Origin: JAPPLB01 sp965204095
GTDB lineage: Bacteria; Acidobacteriota; Terriglobia; Bryobacterales; UBA6623
Direction of reading: 5' to 3'
DNA: 64,000 nucleotides
Assembly (NCBI GenBank): GCA_965204095.1
Contig: OZ241991.1
Coordinates: forward strand, 5,642,001 to 5,706,000
A program made the translations under genes and the position numbers. Position 1 is the stretch's first letter. Every line of letters begins with the position of its first letter. A model generated the notes under the pieces. That model worked only from the letters and a program-made list of their open reading frames with translations. It was not told where the DNA came from and ran no database searches. Positions 18,512-27,157 of the stretch are shown here, in pieces.

Positions 18512-19909
18512 ATGTTGCAGATGGCGCCGGAGGAGATGCGCGAGCTGGCGCACCATGTGGTGGAAATACTGATAGAGCGTAGTGCGCGTCTGCCGGGCGA
18601 AAGGGCATGGGAGGGCGACTTCAAGGACGCTCTCTCTCATCAGTTGGACGAAGACCCGCCGGAGACTGGCCGGCCCGCACGGGAGGTAATCGACCGGGCG
18701 GCGCAGGACGTGCTGAACAATACGTTGAGACTCGATCATCCGCGGTCGTTCGGCTTCGTACCGACCTGCCCGACGTGGCCGGGCGTACTGGCGGACTTCA
18801 TGGCTTCCGGCTTCAACGTGAATGCGGCAACCTGGCTCGTAGCGAGCGGCCCGAGCCAGGTCGAAGCGGTTGTGATCAACTGGTTCCGGAAGTGGTTCGG
18901 ACTGCCGAACGGGGCGGGCGGGTTGGTGACCAGCGGCGGGTCTTCGGCGGCGCTTCACGCGTTGGTGGCAGCACGCGAGGCGGCCGGTAACCCGGAGCGC
19001 CCGGTTGCCTACATGAGCGATCAGAGTCACAGTGCGCAGGTCCGGGCAGCGCGCATCGTGGGCATCATGCCGGAGCGGATTCGGATGCTCCCGGCCGACA
19101 CGTCAGGTCGGATCGATCCGGGTGAGGTTGCGGAAGCCATCGTCGCAGACCGGTCGGCCGGGTGTACGCCGATGGTCGTTTGCGCGAACGCCGGCACGCC
19201 GACCCGGGGCGCAGTCGACCCGCTGGCGGCACTGGCGGACATCTGCGCCGCCGAGCGGCTATGGCTTCACATTGATGCGGCCTATGGCGGTTTCGCGATC
19301 CTGACGCCGCGTGGCGCCGCTGCGCTCGAGGGAATCGATCGGGCGGACTCGATCAGCGTCGACCCGCACAAGTGGCTGTTCCAGCCCTACGAGGCTGGCT
19401 GCATCCTGGTCCGCGATGTCGGCGCCCTTGAACGCGCCTTCTCGATTCAGCACGACGTGATGCAGGATTCGGTGTGGGGCGCGAAGCACGCCAACATGGC
19501 GGACTACGGCTTCCAACTGAGCCGCAGCTTCCGCGCGTTGAAGATCTGGATGTCGATTCAGACCTTCGGGATGGCGGCGTTCCGCGCGGCAATCGAAAAC
19601 GGGCTCGATCTGGCCTCTCGGGCTGCGGACTACGCCAGAGAGAGCCGCACCCTGGAGTTGGTGTCGGAGTCGCTTGGCATGGTATGCTTCCGCGTCAACC
19701 CCGGCGGCCTCGGCAAAAATGCCCTGGCCAGCATGAACCGCAAGGTGCTGGCGAGCATGTTCTGGGACGCACAGGCGTTCCTTTCCTCCACAATGGTCAA
19801 CAAGCGATTTGTCCTGCGGCTGTGTATCGTGAACCACAACACGACGTGGGATGACGTACGGGAGACGCTTGCAGCAGTTGAGCGGTTAGCTGCCGAGGTG
19901 AGCGAGTAA
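18512..19909 (+). CDS. PLP-dependent group II amino acid decarboxylase
   Basis: A 465-residue fold-type I PLP enzyme of the aromatic-L-amino-acid/tyrosine/glutamate decarboxylase family. The PLP-binding sequence SVDPHKWLFQPYEAG places the Schiff-base lysine at about residue 287. HIDAAYGG holds the Asp that contacts the pyridine nitrogen, and TSGGSSAALHAL binds phosphate. CANAGTPTRGAVDP is also family-typical. The substrate cannot be deduced, but tryptophan, tyrosine or DOPA are likelier than glutamate given the overall resemblance. AGAAGGGAG ends 12 bp before the ATG at 18512; a TTG at 18500 is too close to it. No linked transporter or biosynthetic partner is seen. Confidence 0.85.
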   Translation: MLQMAPEEMRELAHHVVEILIERSARLPGERAWEGDFKDALSHQLDEDPPETGRPAREVIDRAAQDVLNNTLRLDHPRSFGFVPTCPTWPGVLADFMASGFNVNAATWLVASGPSQVEAVVINWFRKWFGLPNGAGGLVTSGGSSAALHALVAAREAAGNPERPVAYMSDQSHSAQVRAARIVGIMPERIRMLPADTSGRIDPGEVAEAIVADRSAGCTPMVVCANAGTPTRGAVDPLAALADICAAERLWLHIDAAYGGFAILTPRGAAALEGIDRADSISVDPHKWLFQPYEAGCILVRDVGALERAFSIQHDVMQDSVWGAKHANMADYGFQLSRSFRALKIWMSIQTFGMAAFRAAIENGLDLASRAADYARESRTLELVSESLGMVCFRVNPGGLGKNALASMNRKVLASMFWDAQAFLSSTMVNKRFVLRLCIVNHNTTWDDVRETLAAVERLAAEVSE

Positions 19910-20023
19910 TTACGGTCGAGACAGCACCAGGTGCGTAATGGCTGCCTCGACCGCTTCGCGCACGGATGGTCCGCCACCTTGACGAATCGGTGGCATGGGC
20001 CTACGGATCCTCGATGCCGGGAC

Positions 20024-20208
20024 TAGCCTGCATGTCTCACCACGTGGCGAGGCAAAGTGCGTGAGAGGGCCGTCAGGACGAGACGCGAGCCGCTTGGCGC
20101 GCGCAGGCGTACTTGATGACAGTACGTTGAGCACGGCAAGCAAGCGCAACGAAGTCCTGGCGGTCGTATCGCGTGCTTCGACCGTCGGGTGGTGAGAAAT
20201 GCAGGCTA
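20024..20208 (+). repeat. Family A repeat, copy A9 (full length)
   Basis: A 185-bp copy (three extra bases, TGATGACAG, at the central palindrome) with CTA on both flanks. It is followed directly by a heptamer region. Confidence 0.93.
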
Positions 20209-20460
20209 GAATCTAGAAACTAAAAACTATCCACTAACCTCTATCCACGGCCTTTACAGTTCACCCGCCGTCAGACATATCTTCTGGAGCAACCCAGTCC
20301 TCCGCTCATGTTTTTCACGAATCACGAGACACGAAACACGAAACACGGCTTTTATGTTTTCCACTAAAAACCAGAAACTAAAAACTAAAAACTATCCACT
20401 ATCCACTATCCACTACCCACTATCCACTGCCTTTTCGGCTCTCCCCCCGGCCTTTCCCGC
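20209..20460 (+). repeat. Heptamer arrays of three different unit types plus module E
   Basis: A 250-bp non-coding mosaic. It contains CACGAAA/CACGAGA-type units at about 20316-20346, AAACTAA-type units, and ACTATCC units repeated five times near 20392-20430. Module E (20247-20318, CGGCCTTTACAGTTCACC and following) recurs at 32022, 51330 and 51752. All unit types keep a 7-bp period although their sequences differ. Confidence 0.8.
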
Positions 20461-20465
20461 TCCAC

Positions 20466-21680
20466 CTATTCCGACGAAATATCGTAGGCGTACAGCGTGT
20501 CCTGCTCCCGGAGGTAGAGCCGCCCGTTGGCGACAACCGGGAGGGCCCACGTGGGATACCGGCCGCGCGGAATCGAGAACCGGGATCGTTCTCGGTAACC
20601 CTCCGGCGTGGCCTCGGCAAGCCCCGCGACCCCATCCTCGCTCAGCAGGTAGAGCAGCCCGCCGGCCGCGATCACTTGACCCTTCCCGACGGCGCGGTCT
20701 TTCCAGGCCACTTCGCCGGTTTCGAAGTTCATGCACGTAAGGATGCGGCTGGAATAACCGTAGAGGTAATCGCCGATGAGCACCGGGGTGTTGTAGTGAT
20801 TCCGCATCTCGCGGGTGAAGTAGATCTCCTTGGCGTCGACTCCGGAGCCATTTGCGGCCAGTTCCAGCAGCCCTCCGCCCGTGCCGTAGTCGCTCGAGAC
20901 GAACACCCGTCCGCCGCGGGCGATCGGAGTCGCCACGTTGGCCGTACGGTTCGATACGCGGCTGTAGCGCCAGAGTTGATGGCCGTTGTCCGCGCGGACG
21001 CCCACCGCCGCCTCGCCCGTGAGCAACACATACTGCCGAACGCCCCCGGCTTCGATCGCGATGGCCGAGGAATATCCGGCCTCGTCGTCCAGCGACTTCC
21101 AGATCACGTTCCCGTTGCTCTTGTCGATCGCGACGATCGAGGCTCCGCCGCCGCCTGCGTTCACGACCACTTTGCGGCCATCGATCAGCGGTGACTCGCT
21201 GATGCCCCAGTTGATGTTGCGGGCGTTGAACCTCCGCAGCAGATTCGTCGCCCAAAGCCGCTTGCCGGTGGCCGTTTCCAGAGCGGTCAGGCTGCCGTTC
21301 GAGCCGAGGGAGTAGACCGTCTCGCCGTCGATCGTTGGCGTGCCGCGCGGGCCGCCCCCGCGGCGGTCGAGATAGGCGTCGCCGTTGGGAGTTCGCCAAA
21401 GCACTCGGCCGGTCGCCTCGTCGAGGGCAACGACCGACTGCCCGCCGCGGGACTGTCCTTGCGTGATGATCCGGCCGCCCGACACGGCGACCGATGCGAA
21501 GCCCTCGCCGAGTCCGGTCGCCTTCCAGGCCAGCGGCGGCTCGCCCTCCGGCCACTCTTGCAACAGCCCCGCTTCTTTCGAGACACCGTCCCGCTCGACC
21601 CCGCGCCATTGGGGCCAATCCGCCGCGATGGCGAGCAAGGAGCTTGACAGGAAGCAGAGCACAAGCCGTCTGACCGACAT
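20466..21680 (-). CDS. Secreted PQQ-like (BamB-type) beta-propeller protein
   Basis: A 404-residue protein with a short signal peptide (about residues 1-20) and the mature signature DWPQWRGVERDG. Propeller blades repeat the tryptophan-docking pattern: VVALDEATGRVLWRT, LTALETATGKRLWAT, IVAIDKSNGNVIWKS, VGVRADNGHQLWRY and MNFETGEVAWKD. It is paralogous to the gene at 12302-13555 (same WPQ signature, same blade spacing). It is periplasmic or secreted; no cofactor-binding residues can be assigned with confidence. Its end abuts the heptamer mosaic. Confidence 0.85.
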   Translation of the reverse strand: MSVRRLVLCFLSSSLLAIAADWPQWRGVERDGVSKEAGLLQEWPEGEPPLAWKATGLGEGFASVAVSGGRIITQGQSRGGQSVVALDEATGRVLWRTPNGDAYLDRRGGGPRGTPTIDGETVYSLGSNGSLTALETATGKRLWATNLLRRFNARNINWGISESPLIDGRKVVVNAGGGGASIVAIDKSNGNVIWKSLDDEAGYSSAIAIEAGGVRQYVLLTGEAAVGVRADNGHQLWRYSRVSNRTANVATPIARGGRVFVSSDYGTGGGLLELAANGSGVDAKEIYFTREMRNHYNTPVLIGDYLYGYSSRILTCMNFETGEVAWKDRAVGKGQVIAAGGLLYLLSEDGVAGLAEATPEGYRERSRFSIPRGRYPTWALPVVANGRLYLREQDTLYAYDISSE

Positions 21681-21943
21681 GGCCGCAGTATATCAATGGC
21701 CCCCGTCGGAACCGCCTCGCTCAGTTCGAAATCGCAGAGAATGAACGAGCCGGAAGGAGAGAAACGAGAGACCGTACGTTCCTCGTACAGTTTCTCCAAT
21801 GTAGTCGAGGAAATTGGCTGGACAGAAGCGCAGGTTCTCAAATGGTCCCTCACCAATGCTGAAAGGCCGAGTCGCAATTCCGCGCACGCCGGGCTCGGCT
21901 ACTCCCGGTTTGAAGAGGTTCGATAAGGCGGGCGTCTCGAACT

Positions 21944-22125
21944 TAGCCTGCATTTCTCACCACGCGGCGAGACGAAGTGCGTGAGAGGGCCGTCAGGACG
22001 AGGCGCGAGCCGCTTGGCGCGCACAGGCGTACTTGACAGTACGTTGAGCACGGCAAGCAAGCGCAACGAAGTCCTGGCGGTCGTATCGTGTGCTTCGGCC
22101 GTCGGGTGGTGAGAAATGCAGGCTA
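21944..22125 (+). repeat. Family A repeat, copy A10 (full length)
   Basis: A 182-bp copy flanked by TTA on the left and CTA on the right. This is the one full copy whose third flanking base differs, which argues for TA rather than YTA as the core duplication. Confidence 0.92.
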
Positions 22126-22280
22126 GGGTCAGCAACAGAAGTAAGCATCCGATCTGCACGGAAGTTCAAAGATCGGGGGAATCCCGGAAAAATGACACGC
22201 TCAGAGGACTGTAGAGAGGTTTTCAGATCGTGGGTGGACCCGCAGCACCCCCGGGATCGGACCGGTTGACCCCTTTACGG

Positions 22281-22529
22281 TCAGGTGAATTTGATGAGTC
22301 CGACAATCAGGGCAACGATGCCCCCGCCTTGAATCCATAGAGCCCGGAACATCTCTGCCCGCAGGTTGGCGATCTCCGCCTTGAGGTCGGCAATATCGGC
22401 TTTGGTAGCCACAGTGTCACTGAAGGCGGCAGCCAGCGTGTCCACTACGGCATCGGCCTGGGCCTCAGCGAATCCGGCGGCCTGGAGCTTGCGGACGGCT
22501 TGGCGGGTGTCGAAGGTGGTGGTTGCCAT
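22281..22529 (-). CDS. Small coiled-coil membrane protein, DUF1640-like
   Basis: An 82-residue protein. After MATTTFDTRQAVRKLQAAGF comes an Ala-rich amphipathic region with heptad-like TKADIADLKAEIANLRAEM, then one C-terminal transmembrane helix (about 63-80, GGGIVALIVGLIKF). This matches the short bacterial relatives of the CCDC90/MCUR1 family (DUF1640), found in many bacteria and sometimes phage-linked, with no settled function. The start ATG is 4 bp from repeat A11, which occupies the whole upstream region; longer frames reading into the repeat are artefacts. Confidence 0.75.
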   Translation of the reverse strand: MATTTFDTRQAVRKLQAAGFAEAQADAVVDTLAAAFSDTVATKADIADLKAEIANLRAEMFRALWIQGGGIVALIVGLIKFT

Positions 22530-22532
22530 CGC

Positions 22533-22715
22533 TAGCCTGCATTTCTCACCACGTGGCGAGGCGAAGTGCGTGAGAGGGCCGTCAGGACGAGACGCGAGCC
22601 GCTTGGCGCGCGCAGGCGTACTTGAACCGTACGTTGAGCACGGCAAGCAAGCGCAACGAAGTCCTGGCGGCCGTATCGCGTGCTTCGACCGTCGGGTGGT
22701 GAGAAATGCAGGCTA
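22533..22715 (+). repeat. Family A repeat, copy A11 (full length)
   Basis: A 183-bp copy with CTA flanks. It lies immediately upstream of the DUF1640-like gene and cuts off the 3' end of the broken ankyrin gene. Confidence 0.93.
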
Positions 22716-23378
22716 GCATCATGATGCCCATCAATATGGAGGAAACCGCCAAGGTGATCCACCCCGGCTTTCGTTTTGAGAACGGACGGGGTGTGAGGAC
22801 TTTGCGTACGGCCTGCTTCCTTACGGTACGTGTCTGTCCGTTCTCGAGGACCAGAGAAATGGAATTGGCTGTGACCGTGCGTAAGCGACCCTTGATCCTC
22901 CGGCTCCCCTGGGGGCCGCATCCTTGTACAGTATGACCTTGGTTTTTGTATTTCGCGGCACGGCCTGTACTCGGGACCAATCCGCATGTTTCGCCGACGC
23001 AATCATGAGCCGCTGATAGGCGGCCGAGTCTTGGATCTTCTTGTTCTTCCGCGCAAAATACCAGGGAAGCCTGCCGGCTATGCTGGACGCCCTCGGGTTG
23101 GCGCCCGCATCCAGCAACGCCTCGATCACTGCAGGGTCTGAGGTATCACGCGCCGCCCGATGCAGCGCGGTGAGTCCTCGTGTGTCCTGCTCGTTCGGAA
23201 CCCTCCCAGCGCTGAGACAGGCCTCCACCTGCTGCACGGTAGCGGTCTTGAAAAATTTCGTTGTTTTCCAGTCCTGGCAGCTCCCCTCGGCTGCCGTCGT
23301 CGGCACGCCAGCCAACAGCAGCAGGGCTGCAAGACCAGCGGCAGTGACTTTCCTGCAAAGACGGCTGTAGTTTCTCAT
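22716..23378 (-). pseudogene. Secreted ankyrin-repeat protein, frameshifted and truncated
   Basis: This is the first of five paralogues in the cluster. The N-terminal 150 residues are intact: signal peptide, SCQDWKTTKFF, two ankyrin repeats (GLTALHRAARDTSDPAVIEALLDAGANPR), then WSRVQAVPRNTKTK and LYKDAAP. Near 22915 the frame is lost (the intact paralogues continue with an RxKGRxxxxT segment, found here in another frame as RRIKGRLRTVTANS). That second frame runs through the DGQTRT-like strand and the start of the membrane segment, then meets repeat A11 at 22715, so the C-terminal tail is absent. It is probably non-functional. Confidence 0.8.
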
Positions 23379-23473
23379 GAGGTTCCTCCTTGCAATGTCA
23401 TGATAGCGCCGAACTGACCTGCCACTCCTGGTTCGACACCGCGGTTAGAATTAAGCAGAAAGAAGGAGTCGAG

Positions 23474-23968
23474 ATGGCGAAATTATGTACCAGTCTTGCC
23501 TTGATGCTTGTCCTGGCTTGTTCGGGACCGCCGAGGCTTCACGCCGAGGAACCTCGGCAAGACTGGAGCCGCGTGCAGGCGTTGCCGGCCGGCCAGAAGA
23601 TCGTCGTCAAGTCTTTCAAGGGAATGGGTCCCAAGGTGAAAGGCGCTTACGTTTCCAGTGATGCCGCCCGTCTCATCGTCCGAAGGCAAGACGGCCAGAC
23701 GGTCACCATTCCCAAGGACCAGATTCGCAAGGTCGTAGGGAAAGAACGTCAACGCCACGGCGTCTTGATTGGTGCGGCTGCCGGGTTCGCGATCGGCGTT
23801 GGTCTATCGACTGTAGGGGATTTTAGACAGCCTCTTGGCGCTTTGCTCATCGGGGGGCCCTTCGCCGGAATCGGTGCTCTCATAGGCTTTGCAGTCCAAA
23901 CTGGGGGGAAACATTTTGTTGTCTATCAGGCTGAGAATCCGGACCGCAGTGGGTCCACGACTCCGTGA
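23474..23968 (+). CDS. Secreted DWSRVQAL-domain protein with C-terminal glycine-zipper membrane segments
   Basis: A 164-residue protein with a signal peptide or lipoprotein-like leader (LVLACSG, residues 13-19). QDWSRVQALPAGQKIVVKSF begins a small beta-barrel-like domain of about 70 residues, ending DGQTVTIPKDQIRKV. The same domain is the third module of the neighbouring ankyrin proteins, here without ankyrin repeats. Two Gly-rich hydrophobic segments follow (GVLIGAAAGFAIGVGLS and GGPFAGIGALIGFAV). The domain recurs in Acidobacteriota secreted proteins; its function is unknown. The start at 23474 is supported by AGAAGGAG. It is divergent from the broken ankyrin gene. Confidence 0.75.
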   Translation: MAKLCTSLALMLVLACSGPPRLHAEEPRQDWSRVQALPAGQKIVVKSFKGMGPKVKGAYVSSDAARLIVRRQDGQTVTIPKDQIRKVVGKERQRHGVLIGAAAGFAIGVGLSTVGDFRQPLGALLIGGPFAGIGALIGFAVQTGGKHFVVYQAENPDRSGSTTP

Positions 23969-24030
23969 TCCCTCATTGATGGCTTCCGCAATGGAACCAC
24001 CGCCTTGGGACGCATGCCCGGTGAGGCGCG

Positions 24031-24903
24031 TCAGCCGTTGGGGCTTCCCGGCTCTCCCTGCTTTCCGGAAGCGTTGTCCTGGTTGCCGGACTGCCTGTCT
24101 GCTTGCGGCAGCATCCGGTACTTCGGCGGGACTTCGTAAATCGTCCCCTGCCACAGGCCAAAGAAAAGACCAGCTGCGATTGGAAGGGTGACCACCAAGT
24201 GCGCCCTCCTGTCTAAGTCCCCTCTTGTTGTTGCTTCGAGGAATAAAAATATAGCCCCCAGAGCAAACCATCCCTGCCATCGTTTGACGAATGGGCGGTA
24301 GGCGAGCACCTTGCGCACGGCCGTCTTCTGCACGGTGCGCGTCTGTCCGTCCTCGAGCCTCAGCGTGATGGAGTCGGCGGTAGCCGAGACGAAGCGGCCC
24401 CTGATCTTACTGCTCTCCCGAGGGGCTGCGTCCTTGTACAGCCGCAGCACGGTATCTCGATTGTGTGGCAAGGCCTGCACCCGGGACCAGTCCGACCTCT
24501 TCGCCCGCGCTAACCTGAGCCGCTGATAGGCCTCAGATCCTTTGATCTGTTTGTTCTTCCGCGCGAAATCCAAGGGCAGCCGTCCGGCTATGCTGTACAC
24601 CCTCGGGTTGGCGCCCGCATCCAGCAACGCCTCGATCACGGCCGGTTGCGAGGTATCCCGTGCTGCCCGATGCAGGGCGGTGAGTCCTTGCGTGTCCGGC
24701 TTGTTCGGATCCTCCCCGGCGCTGAGACAGCCCCTCACCTCGTCCACGGTGGCGGACTCGAAAAACTTCGCTGTATTCCAGCCCTGGCAGCTCTGGGCCG
24801 CCGCTATCGGCAGGCCGGCCACCAGCAGCAGGCCAGCCAACCCAGCGGCCGTGATTTTCCTGAAAAGACTTCTGATGCTTGTGTTTTCAGTGAGATTCCT
24901 CAT
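24031..24903 (-). CDS. Secreted ankyrin-repeat protein with DWSRVQAL domain
   Basis: A 290-residue protein. The order is signal peptide (to about 36, ending AAAQS), SCQGWNTAKFFESATVDEV cap, two ankyrin repeats (about 64-125, including GLTALHRAARDTS and EALLDAGANPR), DWSRVQAL beta domain (about 138-200, with LYKDAAP and DGQTRTVQKTAVRKV), two hydrophobic helices (about 208-255), IYEVPPKYR and a Gln/Gly/Pro-rich tail. It is likely anchored in the inner membrane with ankyrin and beta domains in the periplasm; the tail side is uncertain. It is nearly identical in its first 130 residues to the paralogue at 27158-28030, indicating recent duplication or gene conversion. Confidence 0.8.
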   Translation of the reverse strand: MRNLTENTSIRSLFRKITAAGLAGLLLVAGLPIAAAQSCQGWNTAKFFESATVDEVRGCLSAGEDPNKPDTQGLTALHRAARDTSQPAVIEALLDAGANPRVYSIAGRLPLDFARKNKQIKGSEAYQRLRLARAKRSDWSRVQALPHNRDTVLRLYKDAAPRESSKIRGRFVSATADSITLRLEDGQTRTVQKTAVRKVLAYRPFVKRWQGWFALGAIFLFLEATTRGDLDRRAHLVVTLPIAAGLFFGLWQGTIYEVPPKYRMLPQADRQSGNQDNASGKQGEPGSPNG

Positions 24904-25022
24904 GGCGGCTCCTGACTGACCCGAAGCCCCTATTCCGACACCGCGATACAGCGACCCTCAAGAGCGGCTCCGAAAGTCTTCATGTCTAGGATGATACGAC
25001 CAGGGGCCGCGGCGGGGTTCAT

Positions 25023-25931
25023 TCAGTCCGGACGCGGCTCTTCCTGCTTCCCGGAAGCATCGTCCTGGTCACCAGACTGCTGGTCTGCTTGCGGTCGTAT
25101 CCGGTGATTGGCCGGCACGTCGTAGATCGGTCCCATCTTGCCAGCCAAAAAACCAACGAGCGTCGGTATGCCGACCACGAGTCCTATGAATGCCGGGACC
25201 TCTCCGGGTTCAGCTCCTTCGGTTCCTGCCGCTAGCAACAGTACACCTGTGATTGCGCCGCTAATTCCCAGAGCTGCCCATCCCGCGCCTCGTTGTATGA
25301 ATGGAAGTGGAGTTTGCACCCTGTGCACGTTTGACTTGAGGAAGGTACGGGTCTGGCCGTCCTCAAGGACGATGGAAATGGAGCCGTCAGTCGCTGAAAC
25401 CAAGTGGCCGTTGAACCTACGTTGACCCCGCGGGGCTGCGTCCTTGTACAGCCGCACCGCGATTTTGGTATCGTACGCGACGGCCTGCACGCGGGACCAG
25501 TCCGCCCTTCTCGCCGACACTTTCTTCAGAGAATCTACCGCAATCATGAGCCGCTGATAGGCATCCGAGCCCTTGATCTTTTTGTTTCTCCGCCCGAAAT
25601 CCCAGGGCTTCCGACCGTCTAGGCTTGACGCCCTCGGATTGGCGCCCGCATCCAGCAACGCCTCGATTACTGCCGGGTCGGAGGTCTGCCGGGCCGCCCG
25701 ATGCAGTGCAGCAAGTCCATGTGCATCCCGCTCGTTCAGATTCTGCCCAGCGCTGAGACAGGCTTTCACCTGGTCCAGGGTGGCGGTCTCGAAAAACTTC
25801 TCTGTATTCCAGCCCTGGCAGCTCTGGGCCGCCGCCGGGGGCGGCAGGCTGGCCACCAGCAGCAGGGCTGCAAGACCAGCGGCTGTGATCTTCCTGAGCA
25901 GATGGCCGTGGTTACCAGTAATCCTTGCCAT
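25023..25931 (-). CDS. Secreted ankyrin-repeat protein with DWSRVQAL domain
   Basis: A 302-residue paralogue with the same module order: signal peptide (ending AAAQS), SCQGWNTEKFFETATLDQV, two ankyrin repeats (GLAALHRAARQTS, EALLDAGANPR), a short insertion (VDSLKKVSARR) before DWSRVQAVAYDTKIAV, LYKDAAPRG, DGQTRTFLKSNVHRV, then two Gly/Ala-rich membrane helices and IYDVPANHR. It is the most diverged of the intact copies in its membrane region. Ankyrin repeats normally bind protein partners; no partner can be proposed. Confidence 0.8.
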   Translation of the reverse strand: MARITGNHGHLLRKITAAGLAALLLVASLPPPAAAQSCQGWNTEKFFETATLDQVKACLSAGQNLNERDAHGLAALHRAARQTSDPAVIEALLDAGANPRASSLDGRKPWDFGRRNKKIKGSDAYQRLMIAVDSLKKVSARRADWSRVQAVAYDTKIAVRLYKDAAPRGQRRFNGHLVSATDGSISIVLEDGQTRTFLKSNVHRVQTPLPFIQRGAGWAALGISGAITGVLLLAAGTEGAEPGEVPAFIGLVVGIPTLVGFLAGKMGPIYDVPANHRIRPQADQQSGDQDDASGKQEEPRPD

Positions 25932-26013
25932 GGCAGCGTCATGATAGCACCAGGCTGAGCTGAATCTCCCGGCTCGAAACCACGGCTAGAATGAATTGGG
26001 ACGGGGGGTTGAA

Positions 26014-26133
26014 ATGGCAAAATCCTGTACTTTGCGGCTCTCTGTTGCCCTGCTGGCGGCTCCCGCTGACCGCGCGGAGACGGTCATCGGATCCGACTGT
26101 GGCATGTATTGGATGATCGAAGGGCAGGGATGA
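26014..26133 (+). CDS. Short ORF, remnant of a DWSRVQAL-type gene start, overlapping the next gene
   Basis: A 39-codon frame starting MAKSCTLRLSVALLAAPADRAET. Its first codons and the 40 bp upstream resemble the start of the gene at 23474 (MAKLCTSLALMLVLACS, with a similar GGTTAGAAT / GGCTAGAAT upstream segment), so it looks like a duplicated and truncated gene start. The TGA stop overlaps the ATG of the next gene (ATGA), so ribosomes finishing here could re-initiate on it. It may now act as a leader rather than a functional protein. Confidence 0.45.
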   Translation: MAKSCTLRLSVALLAAPADRAETVIGSDCGMYWMIEGQG

Positions 26134-27041
26134 AACTGACAGGATCGGTGGTGATCGCGTGCATGGCACTGGCGGCCTCTTCGGCCGTGGCGGACGCCGC
26201 GAAGCTGAAGCCGGAGACAATTCGCGCCTTTGATCGCTACGTGCATCTGACCGAGGCGCGCATGCAGGCGGAGATCGACGGCATAACCGGATTCCTATGG
26301 CTCGACCGTCTCTCCGACGCCAACCGGGAGGAGGTGCTCACACGGCTCCGATCCGGCGAGATCGTCATCGAGCCGCTTGAGACGCGGGACGGCGGAGACG
26401 AGGTCGACATCCCGTCCGGCATGGTGCACCACTGGATCGGCACCGTCCTCATTCCCGGTGTCACCCTCGACCGGTCGATCGCGATGATGCAGGACTATGA
26501 ACGCTACCCCGAGATCTACGCTCCGGACGTGCAAGCTGCAGCGGTCCGGGCGCGTCAGGACAATCGCTTCGAGGTCTACTTGCGGCTGTATACCAAGAAG
26601 GTCCTGACGTGGGTGGCCGACACGGAGCATCGCGTGGAGTACATCGCGGTCGGCGACACGCGCATGCACGTGCCGAGCCGCAGCACGCGGATCCTGGAAG
26701 TCGAGCACCCGGATACGCCACGGGAACGCACGAAGCCTGAAGGGAAGGACCGCGGACTCGCGTGGCGGCTGAACAACTACTGCTCGTTCGAGGAACGCGA
26801 CGCGGGAACCTTCATGCAGTGCGAAGCGATCAGCCTCACCTGGGGGATCCCGTCCCTGTTCGAGGCCGTCCTGCGGCCGTTCGTGACGGGTGTGCCTCGT
26901 GAGAAGCTGACCCTGACCCTGGATGCGTCCCGGCGCTGGCTCACGTCCGGTCGTTTCCAAGGCCGCGCACCTCTCGATCTGATCCAGAGTAGCCTCGGCC
27001 CCGCCTCGATCCAGACCTCCGAGCACTACCTGGGGCTCTAA
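26130..27041 (+). CDS. Secreted hypothetical protein, possibly START/SRPBCC-like
   Basis: A 303-residue protein with a signal peptide (residues 1-24, ending VADAAK). No strong motif; the pattern MQDYERYPEIYAPDVQAA...VYLRLYTKKVLTWVADTEHRVEY resembles the lipid-binding START/SRPBCC fold ('yp.iyp.v......r....f.v...l.y') found in many secreted Acidobacteriota proteins. The start at 26130 (not 26109) yields a standard signal peptide and overlaps the stop of the short upstream ORF. It lies between ankyrin genes but on the opposite strand. Confidence 0.65.
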   Translation: MKLTGSVVIACMALAASSAVADAAKLKPETIRAFDRYVHLTEARMQAEIDGITGFLWLDRLSDANREEVLTRLRSGEIVIEPLETRDGGDEVDIPSGMVHHWIGTVLIPGVTLDRSIAMMQDYERYPEIYAPDVQAAAVRARQDNRFEVYLRLYTKKVLTWVADTEHRVEYIAVGDTRMHVPSRSTRILEVEHPDTPRERTKPEGKDRGLAWRLNNYCSFEERDAGTFMQCEAISLTWGIPSLFEAVLRPFVTGVPREKLTLTLDASRRWLTSGRFQGRAPLDLIQSSLGPASIQTSEHYLGL

Positions 27042-27157
27042 CAAAACCTCCACGACGCCCCGAAGATCGGCTCCGGCTCACAGGCTGGTAGGAGCAAGTA
27101 CGGGAATCCCCGTTTGGCTCGGGTGCTGCCAGAAAGGGAGCTGGCCAGAGTTGCTCG

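Noticed and set aside
20209..20460. Possible CRISPR array from the spaced short repeats
   Set aside because: Units are contiguous 7-bp tandems with no unique spacers, and no cas gene is in the window.
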